Shown piece after piece: positions 25,325-35,310 of a DNA stretch of 60,955 nucleotides; position 1 is the stretch's first letter; every line of letters begins with the position of its first letter. The DNA is taken from NCBI GenBank assembly GCA_017938145.1, contig JAGBCB010000026.1, positions 1 through 60,955 on the forward strand. The letters run 5' to 3'. The notes below the pieces were generated by a model. The model was given only the letters and a program-made list of their open reading frames with translations. It was not told the DNA's origin and ran no database searches. Source of the stretch: Lachnospiraceae bacterium. GTDB lineage: Bacteria > Bacillota > Clostridia > Lachnospirales > Lachnospiraceae. A program made the translations under genes and the position numbers.

Positions 25325-26746
25325 GTGAAAAAAGCCTTTATTTTATTTGTTTGTATATTTGTTCTGGGATTGGCAGGCATATGTGTTTTGCCGGGGTATA
25401 TCCTTAAGGAAGCGGAGAATGTTACGCTGTCGGAGCAGGTGGTTTTGGGCGACAGGGAGATAGTGGAAGGAGTAACGGTAAACACTGCCAATGATTCCAT
25501 GCGCCATTTGCTGTGGACAACGGAACTTGTGGCAGGTAAGGAACCGGAGACGGAATTTGAATTTTCTGCAAGGGAAAGACGGCCGGCTGCCAGGTTGGCC
25601 GGTCAGGCATGGCTGGAACAAAGCAAGTATAGTTGTATTTCCTTAAAGAACCGTTTGGGCGGCGGCTGGCACGTGGGTTCTACCGGAAACCTTGCACTGG
25701 ATGGTTCTAATATCGGAACCAGAGGATTGGAACAGGCATTTCAGGAATTGGCAGAAGCTACTGCGCCGGGGGAAGAAAAGTCCCGCCAGATTTTTTTAGA
25801 CAATTATATGGAGTATTTTCCTGTGGTGGTTAGTTTGGAACAAGTCTGGGAAGAAGAGGACTTATCGGAAGCTTATTCGGAATTTTTTAAAATACCGGTA
25901 CCAAAATCCGCAGCCTATACAATTACGCTGAAAAAGGATAAACGTGGAAATATTGTTGGAATAGGAGGGAATGATGGGGGAAATAATATTTTTTCCTGGA
26001 GAACAGTCTGTACCCGTTCGAAATCCGACTGCTATTTTACCTTTTACCGGTACTCGGCGGATGGAACCCGGATGAATACGGAACTGATTCCGGGCGGTTT
26101 TGGAGTCTATAAGCAGCCATATGCCCTGGGTGCAGAAGGTGTATATATGAACCCGGAGGAGCTTTCCATGGTGTATTCTTTGGAGGAAGAAACCTATCCG
26201 TATGGCAACATGTTTTTGGATATTAATGCGGCAGGACAATTGTTGATTATTACGGATACGGAAAACTCCACTAAACTTCAGGTGGTGGATGTCACTACCA
26301 TGGAACAAATCCGGCAAATGGAGTTTCCTCGCCCGGAAGGTGCAACCCGCTTTGAAAGTGTGGTCCGGGTAAAGGATGATTTTCTGCTCCTTTCCTATAG
26401 GGACGGTTACTTTGCTTTGATTGACTGGAATGAGGAGCAGGGTTATCAGCATCAGTTTACCATGCAGGTGACTGATGACGACCCGCTGTATTGGAGTGCT
26501 TATATACAAGAAAACGATATGGATTGGAACGGAACGCAGCTTTTGTATGTGTCCTGTACCGACAGGCAAACCATGCAGGGCAGCTGTGATTTTACCCTCT
26601 CGGTATACGATGCGTCCGGAAAAATTTATCACGGAGAATATAAGAGCAGTCTGATAACAGAGCAGGAACGGGAGCTTTTGTACGGAGGAACGTCGATTGA
26701 ACCTTGGAGTGAACTTCCGATTGCCGTATCCTGGCCGCAAAATTGA
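25325..26746 (+). CDS. Membrane-anchored extracellular protein of the GntR ABC operon, function unknown
   Basis: 473 residues starting with GTG after AAAGAGGTGAC. One N-terminal hydrophobic segment (KAFILFVCIFVLGLAGICVLP) without a proper lipobox, so probably an anchored protein facing outside. The rest is soluble and beta-rich, with a part that reads like a beta-propeller (MFLDINAAGQLLIITDTENS; KLQVVDVTTMEQIRQMEF; DDFLLLSYRDGYFALIDWN). It could be a substrate-capturing or sensor partner of the exporter. I do not recognise a named family. Confidence 0.6.
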   Translation: MKKAFILFVCIFVLGLAGICVLPGYILKEAENVTLSEQVVLGDREIVEGVTVNTANDSMRHLLWTTELVAGKEPETEFEFSARERRPAARLAGQAWLEQSKYSCISLKNRLGGGWHVGSTGNLALDGSNIGTRGLEQAFQELAEATAPGEEKSRQIFLDNYMEYFPVVVSLEQVWEEEDLSEAYSEFFKIPVPKSAAYTITLKKDKRGNIVGIGGNDGGNNIFSWRTVCTRSKSDCYFTFYRYSADGTRMNTELIPGGFGVYKQPYALGAEGVYMNPEELSMVYSLEEETYPYGNMFLDINAAGQLLIITDTENSTKLQVVDVTTMEQIRQMEFPRPEGATRFESVVRVKDDFLLLSYRDGYFALIDWNEEQGYQHQFTMQVTDDDPLYWSAYIQENDMDWNGTQLLYVSCTDRQTMQGSCDFTLSVYDASGKIYHGEYKSSLITEQERELLYGGTSIEPWSELPIAVSWPQN

Positions 26747-26875
26747 TGGAATAAACAACGGGGTTATACTTGCAAATTCTTTCATAGTAGGATAAACTGT
26801 ATATAGTAATATATGGTATCTATGAATTGCAGGTATAAGCTCATAATATGGTTGAGCGTTTCTACGAACCACCTT

Positions 26876-26924
26876 AAATGGTTGTCTACCGGTGCTTTTT
26901 TTGTGCACCCGTAGACAACCATTT
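26876..26924 (+). terminator. Long hairpin, probable terminator, between the ABC operon and the flavoprotein gene
   Basis: A 14-bp perfect stem (AAATGGTTGTCTAC, 26876-26889, and GTAGACAACCATTT, 26911-26924) continues inward through GGTGC/GCACC around a loop of seven T. The T run is in the loop, so it is not a textbook terminator. Upstream, TTATACTTGCAA (near 26764) and TTGCAGGTATAA (near 26827) form another imperfect hairpin; downstream TATAAGC/GCTTATA (26931-26957) forms a third. The 243-bp gap therefore consists mostly of secondary structure. Confidence 0.45.
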
Positions 26925-26989
26925 TGCGTATATAAGCGAAGCTCTCGAAGTGCTTATATTCGTGAGATTTATATTTAGGAGGTATTTTT

Positions 26990-28363
26990 ATGAATTATGA
27001 TGTAATTATTATCGGTGCAGGCCCGGGCGGAATCTTTTCGGCCTATGAATTGGTAAAGCTGAATCCGAAACTGAAGATTGCAGTGTTTGAGGCAGGACAT
27101 GCCCTGGAAAAGCGTCGCTGTCCGATTGACGGGGACAAGGTAAAGTCCTGTATCGGCTGTAAGAGCTGCTCTATTATGAGCGGTTTTGGCGGTGCGGGAG
27201 CGTTTTCTGACGGTAAATATAATATTACCAACGATTTTGGCGGTACGCTGTATGAATATATCGGCAAGCAGAGGGCGCTGGAACTGATGCAGTACGTGGA
27301 TGAAATCAACATGAAGTACGGCGGCGAGGGCACAAAATTGTACACGACAGCGGGCTCCAAATTTAAGAAGCTCTGTATGCAGAATGACCTGCATTTGTTA
27401 GATGCTTCCGTTCGTCATCTTGGTACGGACATTAACTATGTGGTTCTGGAAAATTTATATGCGGATTTGAAGGAGAAGGTGGATTTCTTCTTTGATACTC
27501 CGGTAGAAACCATCGAAAAGCCGGAGGAAGGTTATCGTGTGGTTTGTAAAGACGGTGCCTATACCTGTCAAAACTGCATTGTTTCCGTTGGACGAAGCGG
27601 AAGCAAGTGGATGGAGAAAATCTGCGAAGAGTTGAAGATTCCGACCCAGTCCAACCGTGTGGACATCGGTGTCCGTGTGGAAATTCCGGCAGAAATTTTC
27701 TCACATTTAACCGACGAATTATATGAAAGTAAAATTGTGTACCGTACCCAGAAGTACGGGGATAAGGTCCGTACCTTCTGTATGAATCCGAAGGGGGCGG
27801 TAGTAAGTGAAAATACCAACGGTATTGTAACGGTAAACGGTCACAGCTATGAGGATCCGGCAAAGCAGACCAAGAATACAAATTTTGCATTGCTGGTGGC
27901 AAAACATTTTTCCGAGCCGTTCAAGGATTCCACCGGTTATGCGGAATCCATTGCAAGACTCAGTAATATGTTAGGCGGTGGAGTTATGGTACAGCGTTTC
28001 GGAGATTTAATCCGGGGTCAGCGCAGTACACCAAAGCGTATTGAGGAATCCTTTACAACACCGACTATGAGTGCCACACCGGGTGATTTGAGTTTAGTGC
28101 TGCCAAAGCGTTTATTAGACGGTATCATCGAAATGATTTATGCCCTGGATAAAATTGCACCGGGTACAGCCAATGATGATACGCTTCTTTACGGTGTGGA
28201 AGTTAAATTCTATAACATGGAAGTAGAAGTGGATGAAAAACTGCAATGCTGTTATGACGGACTATATATTATCGGCGACGGCAGCGGCATTACCCATTCT
28301 CTGTCCCATGCATCTGCCAGTGGTGTTCATGTGGCGAGAAACATTGTAAAGGCAGCGGAATAG
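26990..28363 (+). CDS. FAD-dependent oxidoreductase of unknown substrate (COG2509-like)
   Basis: 457 residues. N-terminal dinucleotide-binding motif VIIIGAGPGGIFSAYEL and C-terminal FAD loop YIIGDGSGITHSLSHASASGVHVA. A CIGCKSCSI motif plus CPIDG upstream gives four cysteines in the first 65 residues that may bind metal or form redox pairs. This conserved family is often annotated as uncharacterised FAD-dependent dehydrogenase; reaction unknown. ATG follows TTAGGAGGTATTTTT. Probably single-gene unit. Confidence 0.8.
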   Translation: MNYDVIIIGAGPGGIFSAYELVKLNPKLKIAVFEAGHALEKRRCPIDGDKVKSCIGCKSCSIMSGFGGAGAFSDGKYNITNDFGGTLYEYIGKQRALELMQYVDEINMKYGGEGTKLYTTAGSKFKKLCMQNDLHLLDASVRHLGTDINYVVLENLYADLKEKVDFFFDTPVETIEKPEEGYRVVCKDGAYTCQNCIVSVGRSGSKWMEKICEELKIPTQSNRVDIGVRVEIPAEIFSHLTDELYESKIVYRTQKYGDKVRTFCMNPKGAVVSENTNGIVTVNGHSYEDPAKQTKNTNFALLVAKHFSEPFKDSTGYAESIARLSNMLGGGVMVQRFGDLIRGQRSTPKRIEESFTTPTMSATPGDLSLVLPKRLLDGIIEMIYALDKIAPGTANDDTLLYGVEVKFYNMEVEVDEKLQCCYDGLYIIGDGSGITHSLSHASASGVHVARNIVKAAE

Positions 28364-28471
28364 GGGAAATAGTTATGAGAGGGATATTTTATCACTTTAC
28401 TAAACTACTACTGCAAATACGAAAAATCTCGAAAAAAGTCGTGTTTTTGTATGGAAGTTTTTTGGGAATCG

Positions 28472-28539
28472 TGTTATAATTATGAGTACGATTGAGCCCG
28501 TGTTTCTTTGGGCTGTTTTTTCAGTGTCAAAGAAACGGG
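28472..28539 (+). promoter_or_regulatory. Extended -10 promoter and structured leader of the RDD gene
   Basis: TGTTATAAT (28472-28480) is an extended -10 box with no good -35. Just after the predicted start, AGCCC (28495-28499) and GGGCT (28510-28514) form a short hairpin followed by GTTTTTT, which looks like a weak terminator. The same left region (CCCGTGTTTCTTT, 28497-28509) can instead pair with AAAGAAACGGG (28529-28539). The two folds exclude each other. Confidence 0.4.
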
Positions 28540-28559
28540 TTGGAAAAGGACGATAAAAT

Positions 28560-29321
28560 ATGATTTTTGATTTGCAAAAAGCGAGTATGTGGAAGAGAAT
28601 TTCGGCATATCTGTTTGACTTTATATTGCTGGTCATTGCTGTGGCCGGATTTGCATGTTTGCTTTCTGTTATGCTTGGGTTTGACAAGCACAATGCCGCA
28701 TTAGAGGAAGCCTACGCACGGTACGAAAAAGAATACGGTGTGGTTTTTGATATTTCCCGGGAGGAATTTATACAAAAGACAGAGGCAGAGCAAAAGGCCT
28801 GGAACGAGGCTTATCAGGCACTGATTAAAGATCAGGACGCCATGTACAGCTACAATATGGTAATCAATTTAACGTTGGTTATCAGTACACTGGCTATTTT
28901 ATTTGCATACTTGGTGTTGGAATTTGCTGTTCCGATTAAGCTTGGAAACGGACAAACCCTGGGCAAAAAAATCTTTGGTATTGCGGTTATGCGTACCGAC
29001 AGTGTAAAGGTAACGGCGCCGCTTTTGTTTATCCGTACAATTCTTGGTAAATTCACTATAGAAACCATGATTCCGGTGTTAATTTGTGTTATGATTTTCT
29101 TTAACATGATTGGAATCGTCGGCATGCTTATTTTGGGACTTATTCTGCTGGTGCAGATTATTTTAATGATAACTACACATACTAATTCCTGCATTCATGA
29201 CGTTCTTGCGAAGACGGTGGCGGTAGACATGCAAAGCCAGCTTATTTTTGAAAACGAAGAAGAACTGATTGCCTACAAGAATAAAGTACACGCAGAAAAA
29301 GTTGCCCGTCAGAACTATTAA
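28560..29321 (+). CDS. RDD-family integral membrane protein
   Basis: 253 residues with the RDD pattern: an early Arg (MWKRISAYLFDFILLV), a conserved GNGQTLGKKIFGIAVMR stretch and HDVLAKTVAV near the end. About five membrane segments and an internal charged loop (about 50-95) facing one side. Some RDD proteins are Na+ or Li+/H+ antiporters, but most are uncharacterised. Monocistronic, followed by an unrelated ABC operon. Confidence 0.8.
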   Translation: MIFDLQKASMWKRISAYLFDFILLVIAVAGFACLLSVMLGFDKHNAALEEAYARYEKEYGVVFDISREEFIQKTEAEQKAWNEAYQALIKDQDAMYSYNMVINLTLVISTLAILFAYLVLEFAVPIKLGNGQTLGKKIFGIAVMRTDSVKVTAPLLFIRTILGKFTIETMIPVLICVMIFFNMIGIVGMLILGLILLVQIILMITTHTNSCIHDVLAKTVAVDMQSQLIFENEEELIAYKNKVHAEKVARQNY

Positions 29322-29390
29322 GTTTTCCGAGAGAAAACTGTAAATAGAGGGTTAGCAAAAAATTATTTTAAGTAACGAAAGGGAAATGTA

Positions 29391-30494
29391 ATGAAAGTTG
29401 TATTGCAGAATTTGACAAAGGTTTTCCCAAGCCGTAACAAAAAGTCAAACGAAGAAGTTGTGGCAGTAAGCGACTTCAACTTTGAAATTCCGGACGGTAA
29501 GTTAATCGGCTTACTTGGTCCATCCGGCTGCGGAAAGAGTACCACTCTCTACATGATCAGCGGCTTACAGAAGCCTACCAGTGGTAAAATTTTCTTTGGT
29601 GATGACGATGTAACCGAATTATCCACAGAAAACAGAGGTATCGGTCTGGTATTCCAGAACTACGCTCTCTACCCACACATGACAGTAAAGCAGAACATTC
29701 TCTTCCCACTGCAGAACTTAAAGGGCGCAGACCGTCCTTCCAAGGAGGAAATGTTAGAAAGAGCATACCATGCTGCAAAGCTGGTTCAGATAGATGAACT
29801 TATGGACCGTAAGCCAAGTGAGCTTTCCGGTGGTCAGCAGCAGCGTGTTGCTATCGCGAGAGCATTGGTTAAAATGCCTCGTGTACTGTTACTTGACGAG
29901 CCTTTGTCTAACCTGGATGCACGTTTAAGATTACAGACAAGAGAAGAAATCAGAAGAATCCAGAAAGAAACCGGTATCACTACCGTATTCGTAACCCACG
30001 ACCAGGAAGAGGCTATGAGTATCTCCGATATTATCGTAGTTATGAAGCTTGGTGTGGTTCAGCAGATCGGTGCTCCTCAGGAAGTTTACGACAGCCCACA
30101 GAACCTGTTCGTAGCAAAGTTCCTCGGCACACCGCCTATCAATGTATTTAACGGCTCCGTAAAGGGCGGCAAGGTATACATCGGTGAAGATGCTGTGTTA
30201 GAGGTTACCAATGTTCCTGACCAGGAAGTAATGATCGGTATCCGTCCGGAAGGCTTCAATTTAGATGCAGAAGGTCCACTTAAGTGTAAGCTTGCCAATG
30301 TAGAAGTTATGGGTCGTGACGTAAGTATCGTATCCACCCACGAAGCTTCTGCAAATCCTGACATCCGTTCCATTATCAATGCGGATAACAAGGTTGATAC
30401 CAGCAGCGAAATTGTAAGATACAGCATTAAGCCACACAAGCTGTTCCTGTTCAATAAAGAAACTGAAGAGAGAATCTATTTTGAGGTGAAATAA
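29391..30494 (+). CDS. CUT1-type ABC importer ATPase (MsmK/UgpC/MalK-like)
   Basis: 367 residues: Walker A GPSGCGKST, signature LSGGQQQR, Walker B VLLLDEPLSNLDARLR, H-loop FVTHDQEEAM, then a C-terminal OB/TOBE regulatory domain (IGIRPEGFNLDA). The family energises sugar, oligosaccharide or glycerophosphate uptake and may be shared among several importers. It is first in an operon with two permeases, a binding protein and two more lipoproteins; the next gene starts 1 nt after its stop. Confidence 0.92.
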   Translation: MKVVLQNLTKVFPSRNKKSNEEVVAVSDFNFEIPDGKLIGLLGPSGCGKSTTLYMISGLQKPTSGKIFFGDDDVTELSTENRGIGLVFQNYALYPHMTVKQNILFPLQNLKGADRPSKEEMLERAYHAAKLVQIDELMDRKPSELSGGQQQRVAIARALVKMPRVLLLDEPLSNLDARLRLQTREEIRRIQKETGITTVFVTHDQEEAMSISDIIVVMKLGVVQQIGAPQEVYDSPQNLFVAKFLGTPPINVFNGSVKGGKVYIGEDAVLEVTNVPDQEVMIGIRPEGFNLDAEGPLKCKLANVEVMGRDVSIVSTHEASANPDIRSIINADNKVDTSSEIVRYSIKPHKLFLFNKETEERIYFEVK

Positions 30495-30495
30495 T

Positions 30496-31440
30496 ATGGT
30501 AGACAATAAACAGCAGTGGAAAGCCTGGCTGTATTTATCACCGGCAATCGTGTTATTGCTTGTGTTTACGCTCTGGCCGATTATTAACACTGTAAGAATG
30601 GCCTTCCTGGAAAATTATAAGAGCCTGGAAGCTGCCGGCGGTGCCACCTTCGAATTCGGTATCGGTAACTTTCTCAAGGTTATTCAGTACAAGAGATTCT
30701 TAACCTGTTTAAAGAACACAGTACTCCTTTGTGTACTGACCGTGCCGCTTTCCACTATTCTGGCCTTACTCATTGCGGTTGCTTTAAATTCCATTAAGCC
30801 TCTGCAAAGATTTTTACAGACCATTTTCTTCCTGCCGTACGTAACCAACTCCATCGCCATCGGTATGGTCTTCGCCGCAATGTTCAACATTGTAGGTGCG
30901 TTCTACGGTACCGAGCAGGAAATTATCGTAACTGCAGGTATTATTAACAATGTCATTCAGTTCTTCGGCGGAGAGCCAATCAACTGGATTAACTACGGTT
31001 CCACTTATGCGGCAAACATCACCGTTATGACAATTTATATTGTGTGGAACGCCCTGCCATTTAAAATTTTAGTTCTGCTTGGCGGCTTACAGAGCATTAA
31101 TAAGCAGTACTACGATGCAGCAAAGGTAGACGGAACATCCCGTAAGAGAATTTTCACCCGTATTACCGTGCCGCTTCTTTCCCCAATGATTGCCTATGTA
31201 GTTATTACCGGCTTTATCGGCGGATTTAAGGAGTATACCAGTATCGTAGGTATCTTCGGTGAAAAAATGGGTCCTGCGGACGACGCATACCGTTTAAACA
31301 CCATGGTAGGATTTATTTACGACGCCCTCAGTCAGAACAATCAGGGACGTGCCAGTGCGGCTGCGCTGATTCTGTTCGGTATCATTCTTGTGGTAACCAT
31401 GATTAATGGTTGGGTCAGCAAGAAGCGAGTTCATTTTTAG
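30496..31440 (+). CDS. ABC importer permease (MalF/UgpA-like)
   Basis: 314 residues, six membrane segments, with the EAA loop AAKVDGTSRKRIFTRITVPLL that docks onto the ATPase. COG1175-type CUT1 permease. It lies 1 nt behind the ATPase gene and is followed by the partner permease. Confidence 0.9.
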   Translation: MVDNKQQWKAWLYLSPAIVLLLVFTLWPIINTVRMAFLENYKSLEAAGGATFEFGIGNFLKVIQYKRFLTCLKNTVLLCVLTVPLSTILALLIAVALNSIKPLQRFLQTIFFLPYVTNSIAIGMVFAAMFNIVGAFYGTEQEIIVTAGIINNVIQFFGGEPINWINYGSTYAANITVMTIYIVWNALPFKILVLLGGLQSINKQYYDAAKVDGTSRKRIFTRITVPLLSPMIAYVVITGFIGGFKEYTSIVGIFGEKMGPADDAYRLNTMVGFIYDALSQNNQGRASAAALILFGIILVVTMINGWVSKKRVHF

Positions 31441-31456
31441 GATTGAGAGGTGCCAT

Positions 31457-32347
31457 ATGTCAAATACAACAACTACCATGAGCGAGAAGAATATCCAGCA
31501 GGTATCCGCTAAGCAGAAGGTGGTTAAGGCCATTGTTCTGATTGGCTTGTATGCGTTCCTGGGTATTATGGCACTCATCGTATTGTTCCCGTTCTATTGG
31601 ATGATTATTTCTTCCTTAAAGACACTGGACGAGTACCGTATGAGCGTGCCTACCTTCTGGCCACAGAAAATAATGTTTTCCAACTATGCGGAAGCCTTTA
31701 CGGCAGCGAGCCTTGGCCGGCTGTTTGTAAACACCCTGTATGTTGGTGTGGTTTCCACACTTCTGTCCTTAGTGATCACCGTACTTTCCGCTTTTGCCTT
31801 TGCAAGACTGGAGTTTAAGGGCAGAGACACCATGTTTGGTTTACTGCTTGCCACTATGATGATTCCGGGCGAGCTGTTCACTATTACAAACTATGAAACG
31901 GTAACAAAGCTCGGCTGGATGAACACCTTCACCGTTTTAATTGTTCCGTTCTTAGTCAGCGTGTTTTATATTTATCTGTTAAAGCAGAATTTTATGCAGA
32001 TTCCGAATGAGCTGTATCTGGCTGCCAAGGTAGACGGTACCAGCGACATCAAGTATCTGTGGAAGGTAATGATTCCGTTAGCTCTGCCAACTTTGATTTC
32101 CATTACCATCTTAAAGATGATGGGTGCCTGGAACTCCTACATTTGGCCGAGATTAGTAGCTAACGACGAAGCACACCGTATGATTACCAACGGTCTTAGA
32201 AATGCCTTCACCGCCACCTCCGGTGACGTAAACTATCCGGTACAGATGGCCGCCGTTGCCATTGTATCCGCTCCGCTGTTCCTTGTATTTATCTTCTTAC
32301 GTAAGTACATCATGGCAGGCGTAAGCCGCAGCGGTATCAAGGGTTAA
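31457..32347 (+). CDS. ABC importer permease (MalG/UgpE-like)
   Basis: 296 residues from ATG 31457 (GAGAGG upstream); an in-frame upstream ATG at 31406 lies inside the previous gene and lacks a ribosome binding site. Six membrane segments and the EAA loop AAKVDGTSDIKYLWKVMIPLA. COG0395-type partner of the preceding permease. Confidence 0.9.
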   Translation: MSNTTTTMSEKNIQQVSAKQKVVKAIVLIGLYAFLGIMALIVLFPFYWMIISSLKTLDEYRMSVPTFWPQKIMFSNYAEAFTAASLGRLFVNTLYVGVVSTLLSLVITVLSAFAFARLEFKGRDTMFGLLLATMMIPGELFTITNYETVTKLGWMNTFTVLIVPFLVSVFYIYLLKQNFMQIPNELYLAAKVDGTSDIKYLWKVMIPLALPTLISITILKMMGAWNSYIWPRLVANDEAHRMITNGLRNAFTATSGDVNYPVQMAAVAIVSAPLFLVFIFLRKYIMAGVSRSGIKG

Positions 32348-32407
32348 AATGCAGCAGAAGTTGCAATTAACATATTTTTTCATTAGAACAAGGGAGGAAA
32401 TGACTCA

Positions 32408-33889
32408 ATGAAAAAGAGAATTTTAGCACTTTTACTTGTCGCTTCCATGGCACTTGGTATGGTTGCCTGCGGCGGTAAAACTGACGACAATCAGGGTTCC
32501 GTAAATTCCGGTTCCGAAAATGCAGGCGATCAGGGTTCTGATAACGCAGGCGCAGCATCTGTGTACTCCAATTTTACAGTACCGGAAGGCGGTTATGACG
32601 GAAGTGAAGTAACCATCACTTTCTATCACACCATGGGTTCCAACTTACAGACTGTTTTAAACCTTTACATCGAAGAGTTTAACAAGCTGTATCCAAACAT
32701 TCACGTTGAATCCACCGCAGTAGGCGGTTATGATGACGTTCGTGACCAGATCAGTACCGAAATCACTGTAGGCAACCAGCCAAACATTGCGTACTGCTAT
32801 CCTGACCACGTTGCTCTTTACAACCTGGCTAAGGCTGTTACAACACTTGACAGCTTAATCGACAGCACAGTTACCGTAACAAGAGCAGACGGCACAACAG
32901 AAACACTTGGTCTTACCCAGGCTCAGAAGGACGACTTCATTGCAGGTTACTACAACGAAGGTAAGCAGTTCGGCGACGGTGCTATGTACACCATGCCGCT
33001 TTCCAAGTCTACAGAAGTTCTTTACTACAACAAGACTTTCTTTGATGCAAACGGTCTTACTGTTCCTACTACATGGAATGAGTTAGCTGATGTTTGTGCA
33101 AAGATTAAGGCAATTGATCCGGAATCCATTCCTCTCGGATACGACTCCGAAGCAAACTGGTTCATCAACATGTGTGAACAGTACAAGTCCCCTTACACAA
33201 GCGCAAAGGGTGACCACTACCTCTTCGATAACGATGTAAACAGAGGTTTCATCAAGCAGTTCAGAGAATGGTATGAAAAGGGTTACTTAACAACCCAGAC
33301 TCTCTACGGTGCATATACTTCCGGCTTATTTACAAGCCAGACAGGCACTAAGAGCTACATGTCCATCGGTTCCTCTGCAGGTGCTACTTACCAGCGTCCG
33401 ACAAAGGTTGACGGTGCTTACCCATTCGAAGTAGGTATCGCTCCAATCCCTCAGGTAGATGCTAACAATGGCAAGGTTATCTCCCAGGGTCCAAGCGTAT
33501 GTATCTTCCAGAAGAGCAATCCTCAGGAAGTTGTAGCTTCCTGGTTATTCGTTAAGTACCTGACCACAACCGTAGAGTTCCAGGCTGAGTTCTCCATGGC
33601 TTCCGGTTATGTTCCGGTTCTTAAGTCCGTAGCTACACATCCTGTATACGCAGACTTCATTGCAGGCGCAGACGGTGGTGACTCCGTTGCAGCTCTTTCC
33701 GCAAAGGTTTGTCTTGCACAGGAAAGCTACTACTACACATCCCCTGCATTCAACGGTTCTTCCACTGCACGTGACCAGGTTGGTACACTTCTTTCCAAGT
33801 GTCTCACAGCAGATGCAGGCGGCGACGTTGACAAGATGATTAAGAATGCATTTGAAGATGCTGTAGAAGAGTGTGAATACAGCAACTAA
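32408..33889 (+). CDS. ABC importer solute-binding lipoprotein (UgpB/MalE-like)
   Basis: 493 residues. Signal peptide with lipobox GMVAC (cysteine about residue 21), then an acidic Gly/Asn linker and the periplasmic-binding fold typical of cluster D proteins (VTITFYHTMGSNLQ; ISTEITVGNQPNIAYCYPDH; YTMPLSKSTEVLYYNKTFF). The opening ITFYHTMG resembles UgpB-like binders of glycerol-3-phosphate and related compounds. Ligand not determined. Strong ribosome binding site (AGGGAGGAAA) and highly biased codons suggest abundant expression. Confidence 0.88.
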   Translation: MKKRILALLLVASMALGMVACGGKTDDNQGSVNSGSENAGDQGSDNAGAASVYSNFTVPEGGYDGSEVTITFYHTMGSNLQTVLNLYIEEFNKLYPNIHVESTAVGGYDDVRDQISTEITVGNQPNIAYCYPDHVALYNLAKAVTTLDSLIDSTVTVTRADGTTETLGLTQAQKDDFIAGYYNEGKQFGDGAMYTMPLSKSTEVLYYNKTFFDANGLTVPTTWNELADVCAKIKAIDPESIPLGYDSEANWFINMCEQYKSPYTSAKGDHYLFDNDVNRGFIKQFREWYEKGYLTTQTLYGAYTSGLFTSQTGTKSYMSIGSSAGATYQRPTKVDGAYPFEVGIAPIPQVDANNGKVISQGPSVCIFQKSNPQEVVASWLFVKYLTTTVEFQAEFSMASGYVPVLKSVATHPVYADFIAGADGGDSVAALSAKVCLAQESYYYTSPAFNGSSTARDQVGTLLSKCLTADAGGDVDKMIKNAFEDAVEECEYSN

Positions 33890-33894
33890 TAGTT

Positions 33895-35289
33895 ATGATG
33901 AAAACAAATAAAAGCTTATTAAGTATATTACTGGTGCTTTGCCTGGCATTCGGTCTTATGACCGGATGCGGCAAGGACGCCAAACAAACGGAAGACAATC
34001 AAAGCGGTTTACAGCAGGATGTGGTTCCGCCAACCGAGGCGCCAACCGTAACGTCGACACCAAAAGAGGTTGTGGACTATGCAGCCCAGGTAGAGCTTAA
34101 CATGTCTTCCAACTCCGCTAAGGTAGAGGCTACGGTCAAAACCTATGTAGACGGAGATACCACCCATTTCTATGTTTCTCCTGACTTAGTGGAAGGCGGA
34201 ATATTAAAGGCAAGATATCTTGCCATCAATACTCCGGAATCCACCGGTAAAATTGAAGAATACGGCAAGAAGGCTTCCAACTTTACCAAAGAAAAGCTTT
34301 CCAAAGCCACTTCTATTATTATCGAGTCTGACACCGATGCATGGGACATCGATTCCACCGGCAGCAGAAACCTGGTTTGGGTATGGTATAAAACAGCTGA
34401 TTCCAATCAGTACAGAAACTTAAACATCGAAATTTTACAAAACGGTCTGGCTTTGGCCAATTCCGCAGCAAACAACCGGTACGGTTCCTACTGTACGGCG
34501 GCAATTGCCCAGGCAAAGGAACAGAAGTTAAACATCTATTCCGGCCAGAAGGACCCTGACTTTTACTATGGCGAGGCAGTGGAGCTTACCTTAAAGGAGC
34601 TTCGCACCAACATTGAGCAGTATAACGGCATCAAGGTTGCTTTTAACGCCATTGTAACCAAGGACCACAGCAACAGCGTTTATGTAGAAGCTTATGATGA
34701 AGAAACCGGAGTATATTACGGCATGTCCATTTATTACGGTTTCAATTTATCCGGTCCGGGACTGGCAGCTATTTCCGTAGGAAACGAAGCCAGAATTGTC
34801 GGTACGGTACAGTATTATGAAGCAGGCGGCACTTATCAGGTGGCAGGTCTTTCCTACCGTCAGATGAAGCCAAATGATCCAAATAACGTGCAGAAGTTAA
34901 GCGAGGGCCATGAGCCGGCCTTTGTTCCTACTGCTGCAGATACCTTTGTGAACGGAACGGTGGAAGTGGAAACGGAAGAAGGAATTGTTACAGTTCCTTA
35001 TGCGAAAGCAACCATGAATACTTCTCTTTCCATGGAAAATTTAAAGGTACTCAGTGTTCATACCACCACCAACGAAGACAGTTCTTCCTACGGTGCCATG
35101 ACATTGAATTGTGAGGCAGACGGCATTCCGGTCTCGGTACGCACCGTGGTTCTCACAGATGCAAACGGTAAGCTTGTTACGGCAGAAGCTTTTGAAGGAA
35201 AAACCATCGATGTTAGGGGAATTGTTGATTTCTTCGATGGCCAGTACCAGATTAAAGTATTTTCCGTAAAAGATATCACAATCAAATAA
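33895..35289 (+). CDS. Lipoprotein with staphylococcal-nuclease-like domain
   Basis: 464 residues. Lipobox LMTGC, then a thermonuclease (SNase) domain at about 75-230: TYVDGDTTHFYV, ARYLAINTPES and SRNLVWVWY keep the catalytic Arg, Glu and Arg, while the usual DTPE is NTPE, so one calcium ligand is changed. The rest holds an OB-like region (RIVGTVQYYEAGGTYQVAGL) and a final beta domain (VRGIVDFFDGQYQIKVFSV). It would degrade or bind nucleic acid outside the cell. It starts 5 nt after the binding-protein gene with a weak ribosome binding site, so it is translationally coupled to it. Confidence 0.82.
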   Translation: MMKTNKSLLSILLVLCLAFGLMTGCGKDAKQTEDNQSGLQQDVVPPTEAPTVTSTPKEVVDYAAQVELNMSSNSAKVEATVKTYVDGDTTHFYVSPDLVEGGILKARYLAINTPESTGKIEEYGKKASNFTKEKLSKATSIIIESDTDAWDIDSTGSRNLVWVWYKTADSNQYRNLNIEILQNGLALANSAANNRYGSYCTAAIAQAKEQKLNIYSGQKDPDFYYGEAVELTLKELRTNIEQYNGIKVAFNAIVTKDHSNSVYVEAYDEETGVYYGMSIYYGFNLSGPGLAAISVGNEARIVGTVQYYEAGGTYQVAGLSYRQMKPNDPNNVQKLSEGHEPAFVPTAADTFVNGTVEVETEEGIVTVPYAKATMNTSLSMENLKVLSVHTTTNEDSSSYGAMTLNCEADGIPVSVRTVVLTDANGKLVTAEAFEGKTIDVRGIVDFFDGQYQIKVFSVKDITIK

Positions 35290-35310
35290 CCTTTCAAAAA
35301 GGAGATTATC

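Noticed and set aside
28497-28539. Classical terminator/antiterminator riboswitch
   Set aside because: The alternative partner strand is transcribed after the T run, so it cannot prevent termination in the usual way.
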